From NCBI RefSeq assembly GCF_002751875.1, contig NZ_NMZM01000013.1:1-46500 (forward strand): a stretch of DNA of 46,500 nucleotides, written 5' to 3'. The notes under the pieces were generated by a model, which was not told the DNA's origin, did not search any database, and saw only the letters and a program-made list of their open reading frames with translations. A program made the translations under genes and the position numbers. Source of the DNA: Oceaniglobus indicus (lineage in GTDB: Bacteria > Pseudomonadota > Alphaproteobacteria > Rhodobacterales > Rhodobacteraceae). Positions 12,171 to 20,984 of the stretch are shown here, one piece after another (position 1 is the stretch's first letter; every line of letters begins with the position of its first letter).

Positions 12171-13007
12171 CTCGGCCTGCAGGGCGGGACGATACGCGGC
12201 CACACCGCGCGAGATTCGCCAGGCGCAATAGACCGCCATCCGCCAAAGCAGAAACGGCTCGGCCAGATCGAACCGCGCGGCCAGCCGGGGGTCGGCCAAC
12301 AGGATATCGCGCTCTGCGTTCGACAACGGGGTGCCGCAGTGCAGCACGCGCATGGCTGGCGACAGGGCGATCGCGTAGTCGAAGACCGGATCGCCGCGCG
12401 CCGGGCATTGCCAGTCGATGAAGCGCGCGCCACCTGCGGTCGCCACCACGTTGCCCGGCACGGGATCCCCGTGCAGAAGCGAATCGTCCCCCGTCGGCAC
12501 CACACGGGGACGCGGACGCCGCGCACGCAATGAATGTTTCATGGATTGTTCGACCTGCTCGAGCATCGCATCGCCACTTTCCAGCAGGGCGTCTGCCGTC
12601 AGGTCCAATTGGCGTAACCCGCGGGGGATCTGGTGACGGTGCAACCGTTCCAGGGCAACGCGCAGATCGCGCGGCGTCGCCAGGCCCGCACCACCCGCGA
12701 CATGGCGATAGACCAGGCAATGGCCAGCGCCGATCTCCTCCGCATGTACGAGTTCGGGCGCCAGGGCGGTAGGCTCCAGGTGCCGCAAGAGGGCGGCTTC
12801 GGTCGCGGGAAGGTTGGGAAACAGGGGCGTGCCGCGATCTCGCGGTGAAAATTTGCACACCAAGTGATCTTGCGCCGCCGTTTTCAGACGCCACACCATG
12901 TTGGTGCGCCCGTCTTTCAGCGGTATCCATTCCGTCCCGGGCCCGGACAGTCCGCGATCCTGCAGGTGGTGTCGCAGTGTTTCGATAATGTCCGGCCGGG
13001 CGGTCAT
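12138..13007 (-). CDS. Phosphotransferase of the APH/choline kinase family
   Basis: A 289-aa kinase-like protein of the aminoglycoside phosphotransferase/choline-ethanolamine kinase superfamily. The N-lobe has a nucleotide-binding pattern (RTNMVWRL, then LVCKFSPRD with the probable Lys). The catalytic loop LLHGDPVPGNVV and metal-binding FIDWQCPARGDPVFD are intact, so it is probably active. The start chosen (MTARPDIIETL) omits 23 upstream codons lacking similarity. The real substrate is probably a small alcohol or amino compound, not an antibiotic; this is inference. Its 3' end overlaps ubiB tail to tail by 33 bases. Confidence 0.85.
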   Translation of the reverse strand: MTARPDIIETLRHHLQDRGLSGPGTEWIPLKDGRTNMVWRLKTAAQDHLVCKFSPRDRGTPLFPNLPATEAALLRHLEPTALAPELVHAEEIGAGHCLVYRHVAGGAGLATPRDLRVALERLHRHQIPRGLRQLDLTADALLESGDAMLEQVEQSMKHSLRARRPRPRVVPTGDDSLLHGDPVPGNVVATAGGARFIDWQCPARGDPVFDYAIALSPAMRVLHCGTPLSNAERDILLADPRLAARFDLAEPFLLWRMAVYCAWRISRGVAAYRPALQAELDRLDQCSEP

Positions 13008-13112
13008 GTCGTTTTGTTCGATGTCCGCTGTTTCCTTTCGATCTGCATCCCCCACCCCAAGCTGCTGCCTGTTCACGATATCAGCGCAATCGGTTTCGTC
13101 GTGACCGGCACC

Positions 13113-13793
13113 TTATGCCGCATCGAAACCGTGCTGTCGCAACGCCCCGATATCGGTGCTGAGACGTTCGACACCCCCGTCGAACACCAGAACGATACCC
13201 TGTGCATCCGAACGGATCTCCCGCACCGGGGCATAGATCTCGGCCGGTGCGCTTGCAACGAACGAATCGCCCTCGAAACTCTCGAGGGTAAAGCTGTAGA
13301 GCCCGGGCGGAACCGGCACGCCATTCGGATCTTGCCCGTCCCAGGTGAATGTTCCATTCGCCGGGGATACCGAGAAACGCCCGACCTCGGATCCATACCT
13401 GTCCACCGCGATCAGTTCATGGGTGGAGCCGGCGAGTGGCGTCGGCAACGTTACCTCGACCGGCGCGCCATCGACCTCGACCGGCATCGCCGCGCGCACG
13501 TCTAGGCCGATCCAGCCGGCCATGTCGCCCAAACCGGTCTGACCCATCCGCTGCCCCAGCCCCTGAAGCAGATCGTTGGTCCGGACCTGTTGTTCGACTC
13601 CCGAGAACGTCGCGAGTTGAACCGCGAATTCTTCGGCATTCATCGGGTTCAGCGGATCCTGATTCGTGATCTGGGTGGTCAGCATCCGCAAAAATGTGTC
13701 GAAGTCGGAGCTGATCGACGCCGAAGCCGCATCTTCCGGTCGGGACGTGGATGCGCCGAAGCCGGATTGGGTGGAGGAAGCAGAAATTTCCAT
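13113..13793 (-). CDS. flgD: Flagellar hook assembly scaffold FlgD
   Basis: The hook cap protein that guides polymerisation of FlgE subunits. The start giving MEISASSTQSGFG yields 226 aa. The conserved N-terminal FlgD motif FLRMLTTQITNQDPLNPM (about 32-49), followed by the EFAVQLATFSGVEQQ segment, is clear. A FlgD Ig-like fold follows (FTWDGQDPNGVPVPPGLYSF). It is transcribed together with the upstream fliK-like gene, 10 bp apart. Confidence 0.95.
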   Translation of the reverse strand: MEISASSTQSGFGASTSRPEDAASASISSDFDTFLRMLTTQITNQDPLNPMNAEEFAVQLATFSGVEQQVRTNDLLQGLGQRMGQTGLGDMAGWIGLDVRAAMPVEVDGAPVEVTLPTPLAGSTHELIAVDRYGSEVGRFSVSPANGTFTWDGQDPNGVPVPPGLYSFTLESFEGDSFVASAPAEIYAPVREIRSDAQGIVLVFDGGVERLSTDIGALRQHGFDAA

Positions 13794-13803
13794 GAAAGGT
13801 TCC

Positions 13804-15501
13804 TTACAGCCTGATATCAAGACGCGCTGACACGGCGTCCGTCGTGCCGGCGGCCGCCGGAGGCGCATCGTTCGGCGGCGGGGCGGTGGTGGTTTCGGCG
13901 GTCGAAGCCACCTTGTGTTGACGGCCGTCCTTGTTGTCATTCCTGGAAAACTGGAACGACAGGTTCAGAAAACCCAGATCGCGCAGTTCGGTCGCCAGCA
14001 TATCGATATTGCGCCGCAGCAACGTCAGCGTCTCATCCCGTTCGGCCATGACCGTGACATTGACCGCCCCGTCGCCGTGCGAGAGCGTCATGCGAACACG
14101 CCCCAATTCCTCGGGCGAAAGAGCGATTTCTACCGGGCCTGTACCCAATCCGCCCAAGCCGCGCACGACCTGCTCCAGTGCGGGGGGAGGCGCGACTGTT
14201 GCCTGCGATGCCGAGACCGGAAGGGGCGCAGATGAAAGGCTGCGCGGCGCGACCTGCGAAATCTGGTGCGCCGTGATATCGGTTGCCTCCGACGTGTGCG
14301 CATCTTCGGCAGGCAGTGCCGTGAAAGCCAATGAAGCCGCATTCGGGAACGCGGTGTTTTTCGCAACGGAACCCGTCAGGATTGCCGGTTGTGGCGGAGG
14401 GATGCCCGCCCCGGCTTTCACGTCCGGCATCCAGCCGCCGTGACCCGGGATTATCGCTTGGGGTCGTGCATCTACGACATCAGCCGAGCCTGAGAGAGAT
14501 AATCTGGACGAGCGTTGCGCAATTGCGCCCGCAAGCGCATGGGAATCCACCGTTCTCACCGCATCGCGCCCGGCCGAACCCGACGCCTGACCCTGCGACG
14601 TGGTGGCATCGCCGATCCGAGGTTGATCAGTCGCACCGCTCGTCTCTGGCCGATTCGGAACCTGACCGTTGCTGGTCACGCTGCCGGCGACCCTCCGCGC
14701 TTGGGCGCTGTTCAACGCCGGATCTGGCAAACTGTTTTTTGGCGCATCGCTCATATTCTCCATGACGGTATTCGCTGCTGACGCAAGACCATCGCCCGAC
14801 CGTTGCACCTGCGCCTCCGTCATCGAAATCGTGGGCCGGGACGCTGTCGCCGTTTCGCTCGACAACCCGCCTTCGGCACGAGAACCGTGGCGAACCATCT
14901 CGTTGTGCGTCAATGGTTTCATCTTCTCGGGCCCGGCTTCCTGACCGGTCAACGGTATCGATGCCGACCGTTCATCGGTGTGGGGTTGCATCGCACCATG
15001 CGGCGCCGTCCCGACCGGCGCACGCCCGACCTCCGTCACGTGCCAAGGCAAATCCGCAGGCTTCCGCCCGCTCGTCAGCATTTCGGCTGCGGGTGTGACC
15101 GGATGTTCGGCGTCAGCCCCCGGCCAGGTCGACACCCGATTCGCAACTTCAAGGTTGCCATCGCCCTCCATCGAAGGCTCGTCGATGGTTTCGCGGTTAT
15201 CCGGATCGGCCGGAGCAATCTTGCCGATCAGCGCCGCATCGGGCCGGAGAGGCGCCTGATCCGTGCTGTCCGTTACCCCTGCCGTATCATCTGCCGAAAC
15301 AGCGGGCTCCGTCCAATCGTCGGCAGCTGTGCCTGGCAAAGCGGATGCGGCGTTTCCGTCGGGCTTGCCACGATCAGGCGGACCATATGCGATGGCAGCG
15401 CGGAAGGCGGCTTCGCCATCGCGACCCTGGTCGCGCGAAACGCCAGGCCCGGAGATCGGTTGCGATGGCGCAAACCCTTTCGCCGATAACGGAAGTTGCA
15501 T
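13804..15501 (-). CDS. Flagellar hook-length control protein (FliK-like)
   Basis: A 565-aa protein with a long, low-complexity, Ala/Ser/Pro/Thr-rich N-terminal part, as expected for a secreted molecular ruler. A compact C-terminal Flg_hook domain sits at about residues 435-515 (GPVEIALSPEELGRVRMTL, then VTVMAERDETLTLLRRN). It lies directly before flgD, the gene whose hook product it measures. The assignment rests on the C-terminal domain and context; the ruler part is not conserved in sequence. Confidence 0.88.
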   Translation of the reverse strand: MQLPLSAKGFAPSQPISGPGVSRDQGRDGEAAFRAAIAYGPPDRGKPDGNAASALPGTAADDWTEPAVSADDTAGVTDSTDQAPLRPDAALIGKIAPADPDNRETIDEPSMEGDGNLEVANRVSTWPGADAEHPVTPAAEMLTSGRKPADLPWHVTEVGRAPVGTAPHGAMQPHTDERSASIPLTGQEAGPEKMKPLTHNEMVRHGSRAEGGLSSETATASRPTISMTEAQVQRSGDGLASAANTVMENMSDAPKNSLPDPALNSAQARRVAGSVTSNGQVPNRPETSGATDQPRIGDATTSQGQASGSAGRDAVRTVDSHALAGAIAQRSSRLSLSGSADVVDARPQAIIPGHGGWMPDVKAGAGIPPPQPAILTGSVAKNTAFPNAASLAFTALPAEDAHTSEATDITAHQISQVAPRSLSSAPLPVSASQATVAPPPALEQVVRGLGGLGTGPVEIALSPEELGRVRMTLSHGDGAVNVTVMAERDETLTLLRRNIDMLATELRDLGFLNLSFQFSRNDNKDGRQHKVASTAETTTAPPPNDAPPAAAGTTDAVSARLDIRL

Positions 15502-15605
15502 GGTTTATCCCTCAAGCATCAGCCTTTCCTCACGTCATGACCTACTTTGGTTACCCATTCTTTACCGCAATCAGGTTTTCTGGCGGCGAACCCACAGGAG
15601 TCGCC

Positions 15606-15887
15606 ATGTTATCGCCACCGATCACCCAATCCGCGCACATCCGCCCTTCCGACCACGACGGAGCGCTGCACAAAGCCGCCCAGCAAATGGAAACGGCGTT
15701 TCTGTCCGAAATGCTGAAAGCCGCGGGGCTCGGCGAATCACGCCAGGTTCTCGGCGGCGGCGCCGGCGAGGAACAGTTCGGGTCGTTCCTGCGCCATGCC
15801 CAGGCGGAACACATGGTCATGGCTGGCGGAATAGGTTTGAGCGAGCATCTGTTCGAGGCATTGAAGGCGCGCGACAATGCCCTCTGA
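15606..15887 (+). CDS. Rod-binding protein, FlgJ N-terminal type
   Basis: A 93-aa protein matching only the rod-binding (cap) domain of FlgJ: ALHKAAQQMETAFLSEMLKA and GAGEEQFGSFLRHAQAEHMV are the typical core. It lacks the muramidase domain found in enterobacterial FlgJ, which is normal in Alphaproteobacteria, where a separate lytic enzyme is used. The ATG at 15606 is preceded by a good AGGAG ribosome site; the open frame extends upstream without support. It is divergent from fliK, and the next gene overlaps it by 11 bases. Confidence 0.88.
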   Translation: MLSPPITQSAHIRPSDHDGALHKAAQQMETAFLSEMLKAAGLGESRQVLGGGAGEEQFGSFLRHAQAEHMVMAGGIGLSEHLFEALKARDNAL

Positions 15888-16218
15888 GCGAAACGCCAAC
15901 CGGCTGGAGCAGGTGCTGGATGAGGAACGCCGCGCCCTGCTGTCCGGCGACCTGACAAGTCTGGCCTCAATCCTCAGGCGCAAGGAAACACTGTTGGCGC
16001 GGCTTGAAAAGGATCCGCCCGCCAGTGCCCGTCTCGACGTGCTGCGCAGGGCGGCCGATCAAAATCAGGCGCTGGCACGGGCGGCCCGGGATGGCATCAA
16101 CACCGTGCGGATGCGCCTTGACGAAGTCGGGCGCAACACCCCCGCAGAAACCTATGGCGCCGACGGGCGGCGTACGCAGATCATCACACCCCGCCACACG
16201 CTCGCCAAACGCGCCTGA
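15877..16218 (+). CDS. FlgN-like flagellar chaperone
   Basis: A 113-aa, charged, almost wholly helical protein (LEQVLDEERRALLSGDL, then LRRKETLLARLEKD) with the size and heptad pattern of FlgN, the export chaperone for hook-associated proteins FlgK and FlgL. Its start lies inside the rod-binding gene, indicating coupled translation. Sequence similarity in this family is low, so the call depends partly on context: it follows the FlgJ-like gene and precedes fliC. Confidence 0.75.
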   Translation: MPSERNANRLEQVLDEERRALLSGDLTSLASILRRKETLLARLEKDPPASARLDVLRRAADQNQALARAARDGINTVRMRLDEVGRNTPAETYGADGRRTQIITPRHTLAKRA

Positions 16219-16238
16219 ATTTCATTCAAAAACAATAT

Positions 16239-16255
16239 ACTTCGAAATCCGAAGT
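16239..16255 (+). promoter_or_regulatory. Palindrome in the 207-bp fliC leader region
   Basis: ACTTCG-N5-CGAAGT is a perfect 6-bp inverted repeat about 170 bases before the fliC start, in the 207-bp gap after the FlgN-like gene. I could not find a convincing sigma-28 or sigma-54 promoter there. The palindrome could be an operator or part of the flagellin mRNA leader. In Caulobacter FlbT acts on the flagellin 5' leader, and flbT is encoded just downstream here. Confidence 0.35.
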
Positions 16256-16425
16256 TATCTTCTTGTTCAGAGATTCGGGCCAGATTGTCATTGATCACCA
16301 GCACGGTGACATGCGCGCCGAACAACCAGGTCGACGCGGATATTACGTCAGAATGACACACCATGTCGTGCATCCGCACGACGAAACCCACGGCTGTAAA
16401 ACGGTCGTTTTCCAAAGGAAGATAC

Positions 16426-17688
16426 ATGTCCAGCATTCTGACGAACACCGGCGCAATGGTCGCGCTGCAAAGCCTCAAGTCAATCAATTCCGGCCTGCAA
16501 AAGACCCAAAGCGAGATCTCGACCGGCAAATCGGTTGCCAACGCGAAAGACAATTCCGCCATCTGGGCGATTTCCAAGGTGATGGAATCCGACGTTCAGG
16601 GCTTCAAGGCCATCTCCAGCTCTCTGGCCCTCGGCGAATCCACCGTGGCCGTCGCACGCCAGGCCTCCGAAACCGTGACCGACCTTCTGACACAGATGAA
16701 GGACAAGATTGTTGCGGCGCAGTCCGACAACCTTCCCCGCGACAAGCTGCAGGCTGACGTCCAAGCGTTCACCGATCAGATCGCCTCGGTCGTCGGTGCC
16801 GCCCAGTTCAACGGCCTGAACCTGGTCAACGGGTCGCAGACCGCCAACAATTCCAACAGTGTTGCCGGTGTCGACATCCTCTCGTCGCTGGACCGCGACA
16901 GCGGAGGCAACGTCACGGTATCGAACATCGGCGTCGATGCGCAGAACCTGTCGCAGACGGCCGGCACCACCCTTACTGCCGCCGCGGCGTCAATGGGCAC
17001 GCCGGTCACCGCACTGACCGAAAATGGCGGTGCCACGGATTCGTTCACCATCGATACGTTCGCGTTCCAGGGCGGCGGCGCGGCGCTCGCCAAGAACGAT
17101 CCGGCGGTCGTTCTCGCCACGGCTACCGGCCTGATCGAAGGCGATACGATGCGCCTGAAGATCGGCGACACCGAGGCGCTTTACACCGTCAAGACCGGCG
17201 ATACGGCAGAGTCCGTCACCGGCGGGCTGAAAAACGCGCTGCAAGCTGCCGGTATCGATGAAAACGCCTTCACGCTGGACATCAGCACTGCGGGCGAACT
17301 GACGGTCACCAACGAAACGAACGAAGCCGGCATCGGCATCGAATTCGAAGCCACCCGCGGCACCGGTGCATTGGCACAACTTGGTACGCTGGACGTTTCG
17401 ACCGAAGCCGGCGCAACCTCGGCCCTGGCCAATATCGAGGGCATGATCCAGGCGGCAACCTCGGCAGCCGCATCCTTCGGTTCCGTGCAGGGACGCATCG
17501 AAACCCAGGCGAGCTTCGTCTCGAACCTGACCGATTCGCTGAAGGCCGGCATCGGTTCACTGGTCGATGCAGACATGGAAGAGGCATCGGCCAGGTTGCA
17601 GGCGCTTCAGACCCAACAGCAGTTGGGTATCCAGTCGCTGTCGATCGCCAACCAGGCACCACAGTCGATCCTGTCGCTGTTCCGATAA
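16426..17688 (+). CDS. fliC: Flagellin
   Basis: The filament subunit, exported by the flagellar type III system. The ATG chosen gives MSSILTNTGAMVALQSLKSI and 420 aa with AAGGAAG before it; the frame is open 21 codons upstream. The conserved D0/D1 coiled-coil N-terminus is about residues 1-140. A variable, Thr/Gly/Ala-rich exposed centre is about 150-340. The conserved C-terminal helix ends IANQAPQSILSLFR. It is followed by a hairpin at 17698-17721, then flaF and flbT. Confidence 0.97.
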   Translation: MSSILTNTGAMVALQSLKSINSGLQKTQSEISTGKSVANAKDNSAIWAISKVMESDVQGFKAISSSLALGESTVAVARQASETVTDLLTQMKDKIVAAQSDNLPRDKLQADVQAFTDQIASVVGAAQFNGLNLVNGSQTANNSNSVAGVDILSSLDRDSGGNVTVSNIGVDAQNLSQTAGTTLTAAAASMGTPVTALTENGGATDSFTIDTFAFQGGGAALAKNDPAVVLATATGLIEGDTMRLKIGDTEALYTVKTGDTAESVTGGLKNALQAAGIDENAFTLDISTAGELTVTNETNEAGIGIEFEATRGTGALAQLGTLDVSTEAGATSALANIEGMIQAATSAAASFGSVQGRIETQASFVSNLTDSLKAGIGSLVDADMEEASARLQALQTQQQLGIQSLSIANQAPQSILSLFR

Positions 17689-17697
17689 GACGTGGCG

Positions 17698-17721
17698 ACC
17701 GGGGGCACGAATGCCCCCGGT
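17698..17721 (+). terminator. Strong GC hairpin between fliC and flaF
   Basis: A perfect 10-bp stem (ACCGGGGGCA with TGCCCCCGGT) and a CGAA tetraloop start 9 bases after the fliC stop. No T-run follows, so it may be a partial terminator or a 3' stability element that lets fliC mRNA exceed the distal flaF-flbT message. Confidence 0.7.
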
Positions 17722-17771
17722 CCGACCTTCTGGATCCAACATGACCAAGCGCCTTCCATAAAGGAACAGAC

Positions 17772-18134
17772 GTGAACGCTTTTCAACTCGCCAAAACGGC
17801 CTACTCACCAGTCACGGCGCCCATGCGCTCGGCTCAATCCAACGAATATGACGCATTTGTAAAAGTCACCACCGCGCTGAAAACGGCCGAGACTCCCGCG
17901 CAGACGGCGCGCGCCGTTTATGACAACCGGACCCTTTGGGGATTGCTGGCGGCGGATGTCGCCGGAGATGGCAACCAACTGCCCCCAACGCTGCGCGCCC
18001 GGATTTTCTATCTCTCCGAATTCACGAATGCTCACAGCCGAAAGGTTCTGGCCGGCGAAGCGACCTCGGATGCTCTTGTTGACATCAACACCGCCATCAT
18101 GGCCGGTTTGCGCGAACAGCGGTCTGCGGCATGA
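17772..18134 (+). CDS. flaF: Flagellar biosynthesis regulator FlaF
   Basis: FlaF is needed for flagellin synthesis and secretion in Alphaproteobacteria and acts with FlbT in controlling flagellin. The 120-aa product has the family pattern: an N-terminal AFQLAKTAYSP segment, an NRTLWGLLAADVAGDGNQLP centre and the RARIFYLSEFTNAHSRKVL helix. AAGGAAC lies just before the ATG. It ends in a 4-base overlap with flbT. Confidence 0.95.
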   Translation: MNAFQLAKTAYSPVTAPMRSAQSNEYDAFVKVTTALKTAETPAQTARAVYDNRTLWGLLAADVAGDGNQLPPTLRARIFYLSEFTNAHSRKVLAGEATSDALVDINTAIMAGLREQRSAA

Positions 18135-18535
18135 GCGGCCTGGTTCTGAAGCTCGCACCGAGCGAACGTGTGCTCATCAACGGTGCCGTCGTTGAAAACG
18201 GGGCCCGCCGCGGCCGGCTGAACATCGTCACACCCGGTGCGAACATTCTTCGGCTACGCGATGCGTTGCACCCGGACGATGTGAATACGCCCGTGCGCCG
18301 CGTGTGTTACATCGCACAGCTTGTGTTGTCCGGCGAAGTCGACGCCGATGCGGCACGTCCCCAACTGCTGGGCGGTATCGAACAGCTGCGTCAGGTTCTT
18401 GTCGATCCCGACAGCGCAGACACCCTTGCGAACGCACAGAGGGCAGTGGAGAACGGACAGACCTATTACGTTCTTAAATACCTTCGGGCGGTGCTCCCTC
18501 GTGAGGCGCGGCTTTTCGCGATGTCGGGGTCATGA
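18131..18535 (+). CDS. flbT: Flagellin mRNA regulator FlbT
   Basis: FlbT is a post-transcriptional repressor of flagellin; in Caulobacter it associates with the flagellin mRNA leader and promotes decay until the hook is complete. The 134-aa product starts MSGLVLKLAPSERVLINGAV, typical of the family, and contains the PVRRVCYIAQLVLSGEVD core. Its start overlaps flaF (ATGA) and its stop overlaps the DUF1217 gene (ATGA), so the three are translated as one unit. Confidence 0.95.
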   Translation: MSGLVLKLAPSERVLINGAVVENGARRGRLNIVTPGANILRLRDALHPDDVNTPVRRVCYIAQLVLSGEVDADAARPQLLGGIEQLRQVLVDPDSADTLANAQRAVENGQTYYVLKYLRAVLPREARLFAMSGS

Positions 18536-19338
18536 CGTACACGCCGGTCGCCCCGCTTTCCGGCAGCGCCGGCTGGCAGTTTCTGCAACGAACCCGCGCG
18601 ACACAGCAGGAGACCTTCGTCGCTTCACCGCGATTGAGCCGCAATGCCGAGGCTTTCCGTGAAAAAATCACGGGGATCACGACGGCGGAACAACTGGTGA
18701 ACGACCGCCAACTTCTGGAAGTCGCGCTTGGCGCCTTCGGGCTGGATGAAGACATAAACAATCGTTTCTTCATCGAAAAAATGCTCAGCGACAATCCTGC
18801 TGACCCCCGCTCGCTTCCCAATCGGATGTCCGACAAACGTTACCTCGCCCTGAACAAGGCTTTTGGCTTTGGCGACGCAATCGGTCCACGGACAGGATTT
18901 CCCGATTTTGCGGAAAGGATCATCGCTTCCTACGAAGACCGGCAATTCGAACTGGCCGTCGGTGATGTGAACCCAACAATGCGACTGGCCCTCGGGTTCG
19001 AGCGTGACCTCGGCAATATCACCGGACGAACGCTGTCGGACGATGCCAAGTGGTTCACGGTCATGGCGACGGGTCCGGTGCGGGCGGTCTTCGAAACCGC
19101 ACTGTCTATCCCCCAAAGTGTCGGCGCGCTGGACCTTGATCGTCAACTGGTCGAATTCCGCACGCGCGCCCAGAATTTGTTCGGGGTAAGCGAGGTTTCA
19201 GATTTCGCAGCACCTGAATTCCAAGACCGTCTGATGCAACGTTTTCTAAATCAGGAACAGTTGAACACCAGCACGTTCGACGGCACGCCGCGCAGCGCAG
19301 CCTTGGCAATTCTTCAGGCAAGGCCGTTGTTCGGTTGA
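18532..19338 (+). CDS. DUF1217 flagellar-associated protein
   Basis: A 268-aa protein of the DUF1217 family, found almost only in flagellar clusters of Alphaproteobacteria. The repeated family signature is visible: a short segment such as DINNRFFIEKMLSDNP, then RYLALNKAFGFGD, then a C-terminal FQDRLMQRFLNQEQLN. No signal peptide or membrane segment is seen. It is translationally coupled to flbT by a 4-base overlap. Its exact role is unknown; the context suggests flagellin expression or filament/hook assembly. It is the last intact gene before the IS remnants. Confidence 0.85.
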   Translation: MTYTPVAPLSGSAGWQFLQRTRATQQETFVASPRLSRNAEAFREKITGITTAEQLVNDRQLLEVALGAFGLDEDINNRFFIEKMLSDNPADPRSLPNRMSDKRYLALNKAFGFGDAIGPRTGFPDFAERIIASYEDRQFELAVGDVNPTMRLALGFERDLGNITGRTLSDDAKWFTVMATGPVRAVFETALSIPQSVGALDLDRQLVEFRTRAQNLFGVSEVSDFAAPEFQDRLMQRFLNQEQLNTSTFDGTPRSAALAILQARPLFG

Positions 19339-19344
19339 TGTTTT

Positions 19345-19650
19345 CTAGGGTCGCGCCCGTCGTATCGACGGACGCGGCTGACCTGCCGCTGAATTTGAAA
19401 CGGCTGCAACCGGAGTCCTTTGGCTTGATACGCCGATTGTCAGAGGTGGACCAACCGACATCCGCGCGGACGGCGCAGCGCGGGTGTCGGTTGTGGTGGT
19501 GAGATGCTGGGTGATTTCCTTTGGGATCTGGCAGCCAAGCGCCGAACGCGGGCGTGTTCCGTTGAGATCGGTGGCCCAATTCAGGATCACGGCACGAGCG
19601 TGGACAATGTTCCGAAAAATGGTCTCGTTCGAGTACTCATCATGCATCTC
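19345..19650 (-). pseudogene. IS3-family transposase, C-terminal fragment
   Basis: Read on the minus strand, DEYSNETIFRN, then HARAVILNWATDLNGTRPRSALG, matches the last part of the rve integrase domain of IS3-type transposases, which carries the final catalytic Glu region and the NxxRPHSALGY motif; here RPRSALGC is a degraded form. Only about the last 100 residues remain; upstream sequence of the open frame (19651-19755) has no transposase similarity. It lies 6 bases past the DUF1217 stop on the opposite strand, marking the edge of the flagellar block. Confidence 0.75.
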
Positions 19651-19932
19651 GACCGCGACGCGCCCCGCGGAGGCGTGCTTCGTCGGCGCTGGCTTGACCC
19701 CGTAGTTACCGCAGTCGGGATCACCGAAGCAATTCAGATCTGTATCGCCCGACATACAAAGACATACTTGCGCGATCGCAAGGTTGTTCAGGCTCTTCCC
19801 CTTGCTCGTTCGTCAGATTATGAGCCACGATCTCGCGCATCTTCAAGGGAGGAGGTTCTAAAAATCTGAACAGCCGGGACAAATGGATTTTCTGCGCGAT
19901 GGCTGCATGATGCTGCGAGCGCAGAGAAGACC

Positions 19933-20243
19933 ATGGCAAACCGATCGCGCCGGAACCACAGCCCGGCATTCAAGGCGAAAGTGGCTTTAGCAGCGATCAA
20001 TGGCAAGACGACGCTGATTGAGCCGGCGCAGCACTTCGACGTTCATCCGCATCAGATCAAGCAGTGGCGCGATCAGCTACTTGAGGGCGCGATGGGGGCG
20101 TTCGGCGAAGCTGCTAAGGCCACGCCGGAACCGGTGATCGACGTGAAGGCCCTGCTGCGAAGATCGGCGATCTGACGCTGGAGAACGATTTTCTGTCGGG
20201 CGCGCTCGGCAAGGCGGGTCTGTTGCCGAGCGCAATGAAATGA
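19933..20243 (+). pseudogene. IS3-family transposase orfA, frameshifted
   Basis: MANRSRRNHSPAFKAKVALA, then AQHFDVHPHQIKQWRDQLLE, is the helix-turn-helix OrfA of an IS3-type element. A frameshift near 20155 moves the reading to another frame, in which the leucine-zipper part continues (KIGDLTLENDFLSGALGKAG) and ends at 20243, overlapping the orfB start as in an intact element. It is inactive through the frameshift. Confidence 0.85.
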
Positions 20244-20910
20244 TCGATCCTACCGCCAGGCGATCGTGCCGGGGATCAATCGGGGCAGCGTCTCTTAGAA
20301 GCCGCGACCGGTGCCGGATGCGGATCTGAAGCCGATGCATCAGATCGACAAACTGCACATGGAGCTCCGCTTCACGGGCAGCCGCACGCTGCAGGGGCTG
20401 CTGGGCCGGGCAGGGTTCAAGGTCGGGTGGCTGCACGTTGCCACGCTGATCAAACGGATGGGCATTGAGGCGCTTTATCGCAACGACAACACCTCGTAAG
20501 GGGTGCCGCGGCACGAAATCGACCCCTATCTGCTACGGAAGCTGCTCATTATCCGGCTCAACGGGGTCTGCGCGATGGACATCACCTACATTCCGATGGC
20601 CCGCGGGTTCATCTACCTCGCCGCTGTGCTGAACTGGTTCACTCACCGCGTTATGGTATGGCGCGTGTCGATCACGCTGGACGCGGTTTTTGCATTAAGC
20701 AGAAAAGGAGGTGTTGGCGCGTCACGGTGCGCCCGAGATCTTAAACACCAATCAGGGAAGTCAGATCACACCGGACAACTTCATCACGGTTCCGGCAAGG
20801 CCGAGAGATCGAGATCGGCATGGATGGCAATGGCGCGTGGCGCAACAGCATCTTCGTCCAGCGCCTCTCCTGATCAGGCCCGCTTCAACCAGCCAATGCC
20901 GACCCAGTAG
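20240..20910 (+). pseudogene. IS3-family transposase orfB, decayed
   Basis: This is the OrfB integrase of the same IS3 element, scattered over three frames. Recognisable blocks are PDADLKPMHQIDKLHMELRF, KRMGIEALYR, PYLLRKL, MDITYIPMARGFIYLAAVLN (with the first catalytic Asp), EILNTNQGSQIT (second Asp changed to Asn in NTDQGSQF-type context), MDGNGAWRNSIFVQRL and PDQARFNQPMP. There are in-frame stops at 20296 and 20497 and frameshifts near 20270, 20700 and 20800. About 40 codons are missing between IFVQRL and PDQA, removing the last catalytic Glu region. Confidence 0.85.
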
Positions 20911-20984
20911 CGGCGTAACCGAAGCGGAACACCATTTGGAAAACACCCGGAACCTGTTCAAATCAACCGAACCACCTTTGTCCA

